This document shows, piece after piece, positions 43,328-52,902 of a stretch of 64,000 nucleotides of DNA (position 1 is the first letter of the stretch; every line of letters starts with the position of its first letter). A program made the position numbers and the translations under genes. The notes beneath the pieces are model-generated. The model had not been told where the DNA came from and searched no databases. It saw only the letters and a program-made list of their open reading frames with translations. Origin of the DNA: Ensifer sp. LC11 (GTDB taxonomy: Bacteria; Pseudomonadota; Alphaproteobacteria; Rhizobiales; Rhizobiaceae); the NCBI RefSeq assembly GCF_001695835.1, contig NZ_MBSO01000025.1, positions 1 to 64,000 on the forward strand, written 5' to 3'.

Positions 43328-43351
43328 CCCGAACTTTCACGAACGCATGAA

Positions 43352-43375
43352 AACGGCGCCTGGAAAGGCGCCGTT
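43352..43375 (+). terminator. probable terminator hairpin after phaB
   Basis: AACGGCGCC and GGCGCCGTT form a perfect nine-pair stem with loop TGGAAA, 24 bases after the phaB stop. There is no clear T-run, so efficiency is uncertain. Confidence 0.65.
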
Positions 43376-43971
43376 GTCATGCGGAGTGGAGAGCAAGCCG
43401 CACCGGCTTTCCCATGTTTCACGCCTAAGGTTGCGCCGGCAATTCTGCTGTCGTCGTGCGGCGTAGACACTACATCTTGTGGAGAACAAAGACGGAATGA
43501 CGCGCGGCCAACGAGTCGCCATAGAATGCTCCCGTCCTGGTCGAGGGGGTTGCGTGCGATTCTCATTCTCCCCACTGGGTGGATTCCCGATATATTTCGT
43601 TAAAAATTTTCCAGGCTTTCCAGAGTCTTGGATTCCGAATCCTTGGGGCTGTTTGGCGAAGAATGACCGCGTTTCACGCGAGTCACGAGCTGTTAGGCGC
43701 CGAGTCGGCGCCAGATTCAGCATGTGGTGCGACGTTCGGTGTTGAAATCTATATGTAGTCGTGAACATACAGTGAATCATGGCGAGTCAGCGATTCGTCT
43801 CCGATTCGTTCCATGACTGTTCCGAATCTCGGTTGCGCGCCCACAACAGGTGGTGCAATGGGGGTCGGGGGCACTGAGCGATGGTTTTAGTTGTCCGCGC
43901 CCCTTGCGTTTGGCTCGGTGCGTGGGCATGTGTTTGCCGCCAGCGTGAGAAAGCGCTGCCGTAATTTCTGA
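43376..43971. other. long gene-free interval upstream of the helicase
   Basis: About 600 bases with no credible protein frame. A lower-GC patch (43585-43625, GATATATTTCGTTAAAAATT) and a hairpin GGCGCC-gagtc-GGCGCC (43696-43712) stand out. It is a candidate place for a small RNA or for the helicase promoter, but nothing specific can be assigned. Confidence 0.4.
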
Positions 43972-46900
43972 ATGCCCGGGATCGATGACGTGTCCGTTCA
44001 CCCCATGATCCTGAGCGGCCGCGGTGTCACTGCGGTGCTCGGGCCCACCAACACCGGCAAGACGCATTACGCGATCGAGCGCATGGTCGCCCATGACAGC
44101 GGCGTTATCGGCCTGCCGCTGCGGCTGCTCGCGCGCGAGGTTTATACGCGCCTTGTCGAAAAGGTCGGTCACCACAATGTCGCGCTGATCACCGGCGAGG
44201 AAAAGATCACGCCGCATCGCGCCCGCTATTCGGTCTGCACCGTCGAGGCGATGCCGCGCGAAACGACCGCATCCTTCGTTGCGATCGACGAGGTGCAGCT
44301 CGCCGGCGACCTCGAGCGCGGCCACATCTTCACCGACAGGATCCTGCACCTGAGGGGACGTGGCGAGACGCTGCTTCTTGGGGCTGCAACGATGCGGCCG
44401 ATCCTCGAACATCTCCTGCCCGGCATCTCCGTCGTCGAGCGCCCGCGCATGTCGCAGCTGCTCTATGCCGGTTCAAAGAAGATCACCCGCCTGCCGCATC
44501 GCTCGGCAATCGTCGCCTTCTCGGCCGATGAGGTCTATGCGATCGCCGAGCTGATCCGCCGCCAGCGCGGGGGGGCTGCCGTCGTTCTCGGCGCGCTTTC
44601 GCCGCGCACGCGCAACGCGCAGGTCGCGCTCTATCAGGAAGGCGACGTCGAATATCTGGTGGCGACCGACGCCATCGGCATGGGTCTCAACCTCGATGTC
44701 GATCACGTTGCCTTCGCCCAGGACCGCAAGTTCGACGGCTACCAGTTTCGCAATCTGAACCCGGCCGAACTGGCGCAGGTCGCCGGGCGCGCCGGGCGGC
44801 ATCTGCGCGACGGCACGTTTGGCGTGACCGGCCGCGTCGACCCCTTCGACAACGAACTCGTTCATCGCATCGAGGCGCATGAGTTCGATCCGGTCAAGGT
44901 GCTGCAGTGGCGCTCGAAGGCTTTCGACTACTCCTCGATCGTCGCCCTGAAGAAAAGCCTGGATGCGGCGCCGACGGTTCCGGGTCTTGCCCGGGCGCTA
45001 CCTGCGGTAGATCAGCAGGCATTCGAGCATTTGGCGCGCTACCCCGAAATCGTCGACATCACGACCAATGCCGAGCGCGTGGAAAAATTGTGGGAAGCCT
45101 GTGCTTTGCCCGACTATCGCCGCATCACGCCGGTCCAACATGCCGATCTGATCTCGACGATCTACGCGGATCTCGTTCGCCGCGGTACAGTGAACGAAGA
45201 TTTCATGGCAGAACAGGTTCGGCGTGCCGATCATACCGATGGCGAGATCGACACACTTTCGGCGCGAATCGCGCAGATCAGAACCTGGACCTATGTGTCG
45301 AACCGACCCGGATGGCTGGCCGATCCGACACACTGGCAAGAAAAGACGCGGGAAATTGAAGATCGATTATCCGACGCACTACATGAACGGTTGACGAAAC
45401 GCTTTGTTGATCGCAGGACATCTGTGCTCATGAAGCGCCTGAGAGAGAATGCTATGCTGGAAGCTGAAATCAGTGTGAATGGTGATGTCTTCGTCGAAGG
45501 ACACCACGTAGGACAACTAACCGGTTTCCGGTTTACGCTGGCGACCGGCGGCGACGGACCGGATGCCAAGGCCGTGCAGGGAGCTGCCCAAAAGGCGCTG
45601 GCGCTGGAGTTCGAAGCGCGGGCTGCCCGTCTGCATGCTTCCGGCAACAATGACCTGGCGCTGTCGTCGGATGGTCTGGTGCGCTGGCTCGGTGACCCCG
45701 TTGCCCGCCTTGCGGCGAGCGACCACGTCATGCGTCCGCGCGTCATCCTGCTGGCCGACGATCAATTGCAGGCCAATGCCCGCGAGCACGTACTGGCGCG
45801 CATCGAGCGTTTCGTGAACCATCACATCGGCACGGTGCTGAAGCCGCTCGACGACATTTCGCGCGCGGAAGACCTCGAAGGCCTGGCCAAGGGCCTCGCT
45901 TTCCAGCTCGTCGAGAACCTGGGCGTGCTCTTCCGTCGCGATGTCGCCGAAGAGGTGAAGTCGCTCGACCAGGACGGCCGCGCCTCGATCCGCAAGTACG
46001 GCGTCCGCTTCGGTGCCTACCACATTTTCCTGCCGGCGCTCTTGAAGCCGGCTCCGGCGGAGCTCATCACGCTTCTCTGGGCGCTGAAGAACGACGGCCT
46101 CGACAAGCCCGGCTATGGCGATCTGATCCCGATGCTGGCTGCCGGTCGTACTTCCGTCGTCACCGACCCGTCCTTCGAGCGGACTTTCTACAAGCTGGCA
46201 GGCTTCCGTTTCCTCGGAAAGCGCGCCGTGCGCATCGATATCCTGGAGCGCCTGGCCGATCTCATCCGGCCGCTCTTGCAGTGGAAGCCGGGAGCCCAGC
46301 CGCGCCCGGAAGGCGCCTATGACGGTCGTCGCTTCACCGCGACCACGTCGATGCTTTCGATCCTCGGCGCGACGCCTGACGATATGGAAGAGATCCTGAA
46401 GGGTCTCGGCTATCGCGCCGACAGCGTCAAGGCAGAGGAGGCCGCAGCCTTCCTCGCCGGCCAGGACGGTGCACCGGCCAATGCCGCAGCCGCTTCCGAG
46501 CCGGTTGCCGCAGTCGACGACGCGGATGCCGAAGGCGGTGCCGAACATGCCGAGGCGGCAACGGTAGACGCACCTGTTTCCGAAGCCGAAACGGCTGAAG
46601 GCGAAGTCACCGTTGCTTCGAGCGAGGCACAGCCGGCTGAAGCAGAGGTAACGGAGGCTGGGGAACCGGTTGAAGCCAAGCCTGTGCTTCTCTGGCGTCC
46701 CGGCACCCGCCAGGACAATCAGCGCCAGGGTGGCCGCCCGCAGGGCGAGCAGCGCCGTGGCGGCCAGCGCCATGGTCACGGCCAGGGGCAGGGTCGGGAC
46801 GAAGGACGTGACGGCGGGCGCAAAGGCGGCCAGCCGGCGCGCGGCAACAAGCGCCACGAGGGCGGCAAGTCGGAAGGCGGCCCGCGCCAGGAACGTGGCG

Positions 46901-47040
46901 AGCGTCATGACCGTCACGACCGTGGCGGCAAGCAGGGCCAGGGCAAGTTCGAGGCGCGTCCGCCGCGTCGCGAGAAGCCAGTGGATCCGGATTCGCCCTT
47001 CGCCAAGCTCGCCGCGCTCAAGGAGCAGATGAAGAAGTAA
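43972..47040 (+). CDS. SUV3-like DExH RNA helicase with low-complexity C-terminal tail
   Basis: A 1,022-residue superfamily 2 helicase. Walker A LGPTNTGKTHYAIERM (24-31), the DEVQ box near 106, ATDAIGMGLNLDVDHVAF and motif VI QVAGRAGRH near 269 match the SUV3 family, whose eukaryotic member unwinds RNA for degradation in mitochondria. A middle region (about 330-830) is conserved in alphaproteobacteria. The last 190 residues change character: an Ala/Glu-rich acidic part (about 830-900) then a Gly/Arg/Gln/His-rich part, ending KLAALKEQMKK. Start could also be the ATG at 44005. Eight bases before an S4 RNA-binding gene. Confidence 0.88.
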   Translation: MPGIDDVSVHPMILSGRGVTAVLGPTNTGKTHYAIERMVAHDSGVIGLPLRLLAREVYTRLVEKVGHHNVALITGEEKITPHRARYSVCTVEAMPRETTASFVAIDEVQLAGDLERGHIFTDRILHLRGRGETLLLGAATMRPILEHLLPGISVVERPRMSQLLYAGSKKITRLPHRSAIVAFSADEVYAIAELIRRQRGGAAVVLGALSPRTRNAQVALYQEGDVEYLVATDAIGMGLNLDVDHVAFAQDRKFDGYQFRNLNPAELAQVAGRAGRHLRDGTFGVTGRVDPFDNELVHRIEAHEFDPVKVLQWRSKAFDYSSIVALKKSLDAAPTVPGLARALPAVDQQAFEHLARYPEIVDITTNAERVEKLWEACALPDYRRITPVQHADLISTIYADLVRRGTVNEDFMAEQVRRADHTDGEIDTLSARIAQIRTWTYVSNRPGWLADPTHWQEKTREIEDRLSDALHERLTKRFVDRRTSVLMKRLRENAMLEAEISVNGDVFVEGHHVGQLTGFRFTLATGGDGPDAKAVQGAAQKALALEFEARAARLHASGNNDLALSSDGLVRWLGDPVARLAASDHVMRPRVILLADDQLQANAREHVLARIERFVNHHIGTVLKPLDDISRAEDLEGLAKGLAFQLVENLGVLFRRDVAEEVKSLDQDGRASIRKYGVRFGAYHIFLPALLKPAPAELITLLWALKNDGLDKPGYGDLIPMLAAGRTSVVTDPSFERTFYKLAGFRFLGKRAVRIDILERLADLIRPLLQWKPGAQPRPEGAYDGRRFTATTSMLSILGATPDDMEEILKGLGYRADSVKAEEAAAFLAGQDGAPANAAAASEPVAAVDDADAEGGAEHAEAATVDAPVSEAETAEGEVTVASSEAQPAEAEVTEAGEPVEAKPVLLWRPGTRQDNQRQGGRPQGEQRRGGQRHGHGQGQGRDEGRDGGRKGGQPARGNKRHEGGKSEGGPRQERGERHDRHDRGGKQGQGKFEARPPRREKPVDPDSPFAKLAALKEQMKK

Positions 47041-47048
47041 GGCAGGTC

Positions 47049-47462
47049 ATGGAAAAACAGCCCGCGTCCAACCCGGCATCACGCCAGCGTCTCGATAAGT
47101 GGCTGTTTTTCACGCGGCTGATCAAATCCCGCTCGCTGGCACAGAAAGCGATCGAGGACGGTCGTGTGGCTGTCAACGCCCAGCGCGTGACGCAGTCGTC
47201 GTTTCAGGTCAAGGCGGGAGATGTGCTTGAGCTCGCTCTCGACCGCCGCGACCTGACCGTGCGTGTGCTTGCTTCAGGGGAACGACGTGGCCCCTACGAG
47301 GAAGCGCGGCTTCTTTACGATGATCTCACGCCCGAACAGCCGAGGGAAAAACTCTCGGCTTTTGATCTTGCCACACGCGACCGTGGTGCGGGACGTCCGA
47401 CGAAGAAAGAGCGGCGGGAAACCGATCGGCTAAGGCCCGATTTCGATCCGCGCGAGGATTAG
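47049..47462 (+). CDS. S4-domain RNA-binding protein (Hsp15-like)
   Basis: A 137-residue basic protein with an N-terminal S4 domain (QRLDKWLFFTRLIKSRSLAQ, EDGRVAVNAQRVTQSSFQVK; about 13-75) and a charged tail. It resembles heat-shock protein 15 (HslR), which binds stalled 50S subunits carrying peptidyl-tRNA. Lies eight bases after the helicase gene, suggesting a shared transcript concerned with RNA handling. Confidence 0.88.
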   Translation: MEKQPASNPASRQRLDKWLFFTRLIKSRSLAQKAIEDGRVAVNAQRVTQSSFQVKAGDVLELALDRRDLTVRVLASGERRGPYEEARLLYDDLTPEQPREKLSAFDLATRDRGAGRPTKKERRETDRLRPDFDPRED

Positions 47463-47665
47463 AAAACTCTGCCTTTCCCGCGGCGTTTCGCGCATTGAAT
47501 ATTCTTGCAAAGGGTCCATAAAGCCTTTACCTGACAGACCCACGTTGGGTGCATCGGTTTTGCTTCGGCAGCTATGCGCGCCGGACATTCCTAGCATGCG
47601 CGGACGACGAGCATCACCATTGATTGCCGTCTGCCATCAAACGTGAGCATCGGCTGGAGTACCTC

Positions 47666-48004
47666 ATGACGTATGTCGTGACCGACAATTGCATTCGCTG
47701 CAAGTATATGGACTGTGTCGAAGTCTGCCCCGTGGACTGCTTCTATGAGGGTGAGAATTTCCTTGTCATCCATCCCGACGAATGCATCGATTGCGGCGTT
47801 TGCGAACCGGAATGTCCGGCCGAAGCCATCAAGCCGGATACCGAGCCGGGCCTTGATATGTGGTTGAAACTGAACGCTGATTTCGCCACCAAGTGGCCGA
47901 ACATCACGGTCAAGCGCGATGCGATGCCGGAAGCCAAGGAAATGGACGGCGTCGAAGGGAAGTACGAGAAGTTCTTCTCGGCCGAGCCGGGCCAGGGCGA
48001 CTGA
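47666..48004 (+). CDS. fdxA: 7Fe ferredoxin FdxA
   Basis: A 112-residue ferredoxin with two clusters: [17 protein letters not shown] (3Fe-4S side, cysteines from residue 9) and [12 protein letters not shown] (4Fe-4S). The C-terminal extension of about 50 residues ([20 protein letters not shown]) is typical of the FdxA group of alphaproteobacteria. GGAG precedes the ATG. Low-potential electron carrier in the cytoplasm; partner not known. carD follows after 411 bases. Confidence 0.95.
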   Translation: MTYVVTDNCIRCKYMDCVEVCPVDCFYEGENFLVIHPDECIDCGVCEPECPAEAIKPDTEPGLDMWLKLNADFATKWPNITVKRDAMPEAKEMDGVEGKYEKFFSAEPGQGD

Positions 48005-48415
48005 GGCGCGCGGGCGATCCGTTCGCCGGCGCTGTCGAAGCCAAGGCGAGCCCCTGGCGCCAAACCTGGGGAAAACACGCGCTGCGCTCGCAGTTGCGAG
48101 AATGGCGGCTTGATGGCTGCCATGCAGCAAATTATTGATTTCGGCACTTTTTTGTGATAGGTTCCTTCTACTGATCCACAGAGGGTGCTTTTGCGCGCCC
48201 GAAAACCATCACGAAAGCAAACGATCTCCAAAACGCGGCTTTTCCCAGATACGCAGCATTGCGTTGCACTGTTGTGACCGCGTTTGATGAGGCTGTTTGC
48301 GTTCCTTGGACGGACCAGGATGTACCCACCCGGCGGTATCCCCGTCTATCCCGGGCCTCACTGACCCGGCCCCGGCCATAATGGCCGGGTGCGAAACAGG
48401 GAGTTTTTGAAACGA
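48005..48415 (+). other. fdxA-carD intergenic region with leader hairpin
   Basis: No credible gene. A perfect hairpin CCCGGCCAT-a-ATGGCCGGG (48371-48389) lies 26 bases before the carD start and may fold in its leader. T-rich sequence around 48130-48170 could be the carD promoter. Confidence 0.45.
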
Positions 48416-48985
48416 ATGACGACCCAGCAGAAAAAATCTTCGACACGCCAGGGCTTCAAGACCGGTGAATCGATCGTCTATCCGGCCCACGGTGTTGGCC
48501 AGATCGTGGCGATCGAAGAGCAGGAAGTCGCCGGCATGAAGCTCGAGCTTTTTGTCATCGATTTCGAGAAGGACAAGATGCGTCTGAAAGTGCCGGTGGC
48601 CAAGGCCGTCAGCATCGGCATGCGCAAGCTTTCTGAAACCGATTTCGTCGATCGCGCGTTGAAGGTTGTGCAGGGCAAGGCTCGCGTGAAGCGCACCATG
48701 TGGTCGCGCCGCGCTCAGGAATACGATGCCAAGATCAATTCCGGCGACCTGATTTCCATCGCAGAAGTCGTGCGTGACCTCTATCGTGCCGAAAACCAGC
48801 CGGAACAGTCCTATTCCGAACGCCAGCTCTATGAAGCTGCCCTCGACCGCATGGCGCGCGAGATCGCTGCCGTGAACAAGATGTCGGAAACCGAAGCTGT
48901 GCGCCTCGTCGAGGCCAACCTCAGCAAGGGTCCGAAGCGCGGCAAGGCGATCGAGGAAGACGACGCCCAGGACGAAGCAGCATAA
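48416..48985 (+). CDS. carD: CarD/CdnL-family transcription regulator
   Basis: A 189-residue protein. The N-terminal RNA-polymerase-interacting Tudor-like domain (KTGESIVYPAHGVGQIVAIE, ELFVIDFEKDKMRLKVPVAK; about 13-75) is followed by a helical DNA-binding domain (RRAQEYDAKINSGDLISIAE, LYEAALDRMAREIAAVNKMS) and an acidic tail. CarD/CdnL stabilises open complexes, notably at rRNA promoters. The ATG at 48416 fits relatives; a GTG at 48389 falls in the leader hairpin. A terminator follows. Confidence 0.93.
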   Translation: MTTQQKKSSTRQGFKTGESIVYPAHGVGQIVAIEEQEVAGMKLELFVIDFEKDKMRLKVPVAKAVSIGMRKLSETDFVDRALKVVQGKARVKRTMWSRRAQEYDAKINSGDLISIAEVVRDLYRAENQPEQSYSERQLYEAALDRMAREIAAVNKMSETEAVRLVEANLSKGPKRGKAIEEDDAQDEAA

Positions 48986-49010
48986 GCTTCCAGCCCGTAG
49001 TGAGACTGCA

Positions 49011-49044
49011 AAAAAGCCCGGCCATCGCGCCGGGCTTTTTCTTT
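49011..49044 (+). terminator. Rho-independent terminator of carD
   Basis: AAAAAGCCCGGC and GCCGGGCTTTTT pair in a 12-bp stem followed by CTTT, 25 bases after the carD stop. Confidence 0.92.
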
Positions 49045-49052
49045 GATCGCAT

Positions 49053-49077
49053 GGAACTTTTGCCGGCGGCGCGCATT
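49053..49077 (+). promoter_or_regulatory. candidate RpoE2/EcfG-type promoter of rpoH2
   Basis: GGAAC (49053-49057), a 16-base spacer and CATT (49074-49077) resemble the alphaproteobacterial general-stress consensus GGAAC-N16/17-CGTT with one mismatch. In Sinorhizobium meliloti rpoH2 is controlled by RpoE2. The site lies about 215 bases before the gene. Confidence 0.45.
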
Positions 49078-49293
49078 TACATTAGCCGGCAGGAACGCGC
49101 CGCTTTCGCGCGCCGGGCGATCTTGGTTCTGTGATTCGTCACCGTTCAGGTTCGTGATTTCGAAGTTAGGGCGCCGCGTCGTTTCTTCAAGTTTCGACGT
49201 CGCGACGCAGACGCCCCTGCTGCCGGACGTCGCATCCGTCTGGCTTTTGGACTTCACGCGCAATGGCGCCCGGCGCCAGTCACGGAGTGATCG

Positions 49294-50160
49294 ATGAAGA
49301 CTCTCACTGCAGACCGGCGGATGATCAAGATCGCGATGGAAGCCCCCTATCTCGAGCGCGACGAGGAACATGCGCTGGCTAAAGCCTGGCGAAACGACAA
49401 CGATCAGGAAGCCCGCAACAAGATCGCCATGTCGCATATGCGCCTCGTGATCTCGATGGCGGCGAAGTTCCGCAACTTCGGTCTGCCGATGGGCGATCTC
49501 GTGCAGGAGGGCCATATCGGCCTGCTGGAGGCGGCTGCCCGTTTCGAGCCGAGCCGCGAGGTGCGGTTCTCGACCTACGCGACCTGGTGGATCCGGGCGT
49601 CGATGCAGGACTACGTCCTGCGCAACTGGTCCATCGTTCGTGGCGGCACGAGTTCGGCGCAGAAGGCACTGTTCTTCAATTTGCGGCGCCTGCGCGCTCG
49701 GCTTGCTCAAGGCGACAGGCAACTTACATCGCAAGCTATGCATGAGGAAATCGCCGCAGCGCTCGGGGTCAGCATCGCCGACGTGCAGACGATGGATGCG
49801 CGGCTTTCCGGCAGCGACACATCGCTTCAGGCACCGGTCGGCGGTGGCGATTCCGATGGCGGCGAACGGTTGGATTTCCTCGCCTCTGACGCGCCGTTGC
49901 CGGACGAGCAGGTGAGCGACATGATCGATGGCGAACGTGCCCGCGTGTGGCTTCGCGATGCCTTGTGCGCACTGACCGACCGGGAGATGCGGATCATCCG
50001 CGCCCGGCGACTGTCGGAGGAAGGGGCGACGCTCGAAGAGCTCGGCCTCGATCTTGGCATTTCCAAGGAGCGGGTCCGTCAAATCGAGACCCGGGCTCTG
50101 GAGAAGCTGAGGGCGGCGCTTGCGACCAAGGCGCCGGCTCTGACGGCAGGCATTCACTGA
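49294..50160 (+). CDS. rpoH2: RNA polymerase heat-shock/stress sigma factor RpoH2
   Basis: A 288-residue sigma-32 family factor. Region 2 contains MGDLVQEGHIGLLEAAARFE and RFSTYATWWIRASMQDYVLR; the RpoH box is QKALFFNLR (residues 123-131); region 4.2 is LEELGLDLGISKERVRQIET. Divergence from the main RpoH and the location after fdxA/carD fit RpoH2 of Sinorhizobium. Region 1.1 is absent, as in the family. GGAG precedes the ATG. It is expected to act downstream of the general stress response. Confidence 0.9.
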   Translation: MKTLTADRRMIKIAMEAPYLERDEEHALAKAWRNDNDQEARNKIAMSHMRLVISMAAKFRNFGLPMGDLVQEGHIGLLEAAARFEPSREVRFSTYATWWIRASMQDYVLRNWSIVRGGTSSAQKALFFNLRRLRARLAQGDRQLTSQAMHEEIAAALGVSIADVQTMDARLSGSDTSLQAPVGGGDSDGGERLDFLASDAPLPDEQVSDMIDGERARVWLRDALCALTDREMRIIRARRLSEEGATLEELGLDLGISKERVRQIETRALEKLRAALATKAPALTAGIH

Positions 50161-50374
50161 TTGCCGGTTAGATGGCTGGTGCCGCCGCGTCCGTCGGCCG
50201 CGCACCTCATGCATAGTGTGCTGTCGATCAATCCTGGGACCATGCTGAAGAGCGGCCTCGTCTGCAAGCGTTCAGACAGCCACGGGCGCCGCGCGACCGG
50301 CCAGGGCCGTGAAATGGGGCGTGCTCCCTGGGTTGCGCGCTCTTCGAAACGAAGAGGCTACCAGGCAGCGCGAC

Positions 50375-51886
50375 TTACTCTGAAACGATCTTCACCTTGT
50401 CGCCCGGCTTCACCGTGGAGCTGACCTGCATGGCATTGATCACCCTCAACAGATCGAGCTTGCGGTCCGTGCCCATCATGCGGGCGGAGAGTGTTGCGAT
50501 CGTGTCGCCGGGCCTTACCGTCACAACACGAATGCGCAATGGCTTCAGCGACTGGGCTTCCGAAGGCGTCATCCGCCGGAACGAGCTGCGCAACTGGTTG
50601 GCGGTCGGCTCCAGCGCATTCGAACCCTTGGGCACGGCAGTCAGGAAACGGTAGATGCGGGTATCGATGCGGATGACGGTGACGTCGAAATCCCAGCGAT
50701 CGGCTGACGCCCGCGCGGTTGCGGCTTCCAGGCCGTTGATGTCGATCGGTCTGATCGTATCGGGCTGCAGCCCCGTGACCCAGCCGCTGGCGATGTAGTC
50801 CGTCAGGCTGCGCTTGCTGGTGTCCGCCACGCCGTCGAAGCGAACGGCAATGTCGCCGGCGCCGGTGGCCAGAACGGCTTCGGCCTTGTTGTCGATCTGG
50901 AAACCCGCCGGCACGTCGAAACGGATGCCGAGCTGGCCGTGCAGGAAGGTCTGTCCGCGGACATAGCCTTCCTGGGGGCTGTCGCCGTAAAGCAGGCCGT
51001 CGATGCCGGCAAGGTAATAGTCGCGGCCGCGGTCGCCGCTGGTGCCTTCCGGACCGAAGGCGCGTGCATGCCGTCGGGCGAGATCGACGCGCTGCGGCGC
51101 GTTCGGATGGCTCGACAGGAAGTCGAGGCTCTGGTCGGATTCCGGGTCGACCGCAGTGAAGCGGCTATAGGCGGCCATCGAATCGAGGAAGCGCGCGGCC
51201 GCGTAGGGGTCGTAGCCGGCCTCACCGAGCATGCGCACGCCGATGACGTCAGCCTGGAGCTCCTGGTTACGCGAGAAGGCTGCGAGCCTCAGTTTGCCGC
51301 GCGCCAGCGCCTGCTTGCCGGCAAGGTCGGAGGACAGAACCTCCGAGACCACGCGGCTGGCAATGACTTCGGCTTCCTCGCGCTGCTGCCGCTCTATGCC
51401 GTGATTGGCGGTGACGTGTGCCATTTCGTGCGACAGCACGGCGGCGACCTCGGAGGCATCGTTGGCGAGCGCCAGCAGGCCGCGGGTGACGTAAAGATAA
51501 CCGCCCGGCAGCGCGAAGGCGTTGATCGCCGGCGAATTCAGGATGGTGATGCGATAGGACTGCTGCGGGTTTTCCGAAACCGCCGTCAGTGCGCCGGTGA
51601 TGCGCGCGACCAGCCGCTCGGTCTTTGCGTCCTTGTACTCGCCGCCGTAGCTCGCGACGATGCGCGGATGTTCGCGCGCGCCCAGCTGCGCCCGCGGATC
51701 GTTCTTCTGAACTTCCTCGACGATCTGGGGATTGGATGATGGCGAGACGGTCGGCTCGTAGGTCTGTTCGATCACCGACTGGCAGGCGGAGAGCAGGGTG
51801 GTGGCAAGCAACGCAACCACAACGCGTGCACGCAGCCGTCCGCGCTTCGGCGAGAACCGGTCGTGTGTGACTGTATGCCTCTCCAT
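50375..51886 (-). CDS. M48-family metalloprotease lipoprotein with C-terminal LysM-like domain
   Basis: A 503-residue probable lipoprotein: basic N-terminus, hydrophobic segment VVVALLATTLLSAC with the lipobox cysteine near residue 35. The M48 catalytic domain (about 70-280) has the zinc site HEMAHVTANHG and the third ligand region NQELQADVIGVRML, as in BepA/YfgC and LoiP, which handle outer-membrane proteins. The last 55 residues (VRPGDTIATLSARM ... VKPGDKVKIV) look like a LysM peptidoglycan-binding module. A single gene, convergent with rpoH2. Confidence 0.9.
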   Translation of the reverse strand: MERHTVTHDRFSPKRGRLRARVVVALLATTLLSACQSVIEQTYEPTVSPSSNPQIVEEVQKNDPRAQLGAREHPRIVASYGGEYKDAKTERLVARITGALTAVSENPQQSYRITILNSPAINAFALPGGYLYVTRGLLALANDASEVAAVLSHEMAHVTANHGIERQQREEAEVIASRVVSEVLSSDLAGKQALARGKLRLAAFSRNQELQADVIGVRMLGEAGYDPYAAARFLDSMAAYSRFTAVDPESDQSLDFLSSHPNAPQRVDLARRHARAFGPEGTSGDRGRDYYLAGIDGLLYGDSPQEGYVRGQTFLHGQLGIRFDVPAGFQIDNKAEAVLATGAGDIAVRFDGVADTSKRSLTDYIASGWVTGLQPDTIRPIDINGLEAATARASADRWDFDVTVIRIDTRIYRFLTAVPKGSNALEPTANQLRSSFRRMTPSEAQSLKPLRIRVVTVRPGDTIATLSARMMGTDRKLDLLRVINAMQVSSTVKPGDKVKIVSE

Positions 51887-52182
51887 GCCTCAGCCCATTT
51901 CCCGTCCGCCGCCCCGCCCATACTCTGCAAGGCGATGGAACGACAGCGTTGAAAGTCCTACTTTTTCAGCCCGGCAGCGTTGCTCCACCGCGACTGTTCA
52001 GCCCTGGTCTTGCTGTATCTGATTTCAGCGCCACCTGCCTAGTTTGTCTCGGTAGAAATAGTTGCCCCGTGGTATCACGGCAACGGATGCGCGAATATTC
52101 GCGCCGTGCCGGATAATTCGCGCGTCGCATGGCGCCGCGGTCAAATTGTGGCAAATGGCCAAGGGCGAAAAGAAAGCGACCC

Positions 52183-52902
52183 TCACACATTGCCAAGAAA
52201 GCGGTCGATTGCCGCATTGTCCCGCCGCTCCAGGAAGCGGCTGAGGGTGTCATGGGCGATGATACGCCCGCGGTCCAGAAAAAGCACGCTGTCGGCCAAG
52301 GCTTTCACGTCATCGGGATGGTGCGTGATGATCAGGATCGTGTTGCCCTCTTCCGCATGCAGGTCGCTGAGGAGTGTGCGCATGCCCGCGCGCATGCCGG
52401 GGTCAAGTGCAGCAAAGGGCTCGTCCAGCAGAAGCAGCGGACGATGCCGCACCAGTGCGCGGGCAAGTGCCACCCGCTGGCGTTCGCCGCCTGAAAGCGT
52501 CGGTGGCAGCCTTCGCCCGAAGCCTTCGAGCCCGACACGGTGGAGCGCTTCTTCGATCTTCGCGCGATCATTTCCGGTCAGGCGAAGGGCCGGGTCGATA
52601 CCAAGGCCGACATTGGTCGCGACGTCGAGATGGGCAAAGAGATTGTTATCCTGGAAGATCATCGAAACCGGACGTTCCGACGGCGCCAGCCTGCCAACAT
52701 TCTGGCCGAGGATGCGGATCTCGCCGCGATCGGGCTCCTCGAAGCCGGCGACAAGGTGGAGCAGGGTCGATTTGCCGGAGCCGGAGGCCCCGGCGACGGC
52801 GACGATGCCACCGGCGGCAATCGCGCAATCGAAGTGCAGCGTGGTCGCGTTGAAGCGAACCTCGACATTGCTCAGTTCCATGGCGGTGGAGGGTTCGGTC
52901 AT
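52183..52902 (-). CDS. thiQ: thiamine ABC transporter, ATP-binding protein
   Basis: A 239-residue ABC ATPase. Walker A GASGSGKSTLLHLVAGFE, FQDNNLFAHLDVATNVGLG Q-loop region typical of ThiQ, signature LSGGERQRVALARAL, Walker B LLLLDEPFAALDP. Its ATG overlaps the thiP stop (ATGA). Third gene of the riboswitch-controlled thiBPQ operon for thiamine and thiamine phosphates. Confidence 0.94.
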   Translation of the reverse strand: MTEPSTAMELSNVEVRFNATTLHFDCAIAAGGIVAVAGASGSGKSTLLHLVAGFEEPDRGEIRILGQNVGRLAPSERPVSMIFQDNNLFAHLDVATNVGLGIDPALRLTGNDRAKIEEALHRVGLEGFGRRLPPTLSGGERQRVALARALVRHRPLLLLDEPFAALDPGMRAGMRTLLSDLHAEEGNTILIITHHPDDVKALADSVLFLDRGRIIAHDTLSRFLERRDNAAIDRFLGNV

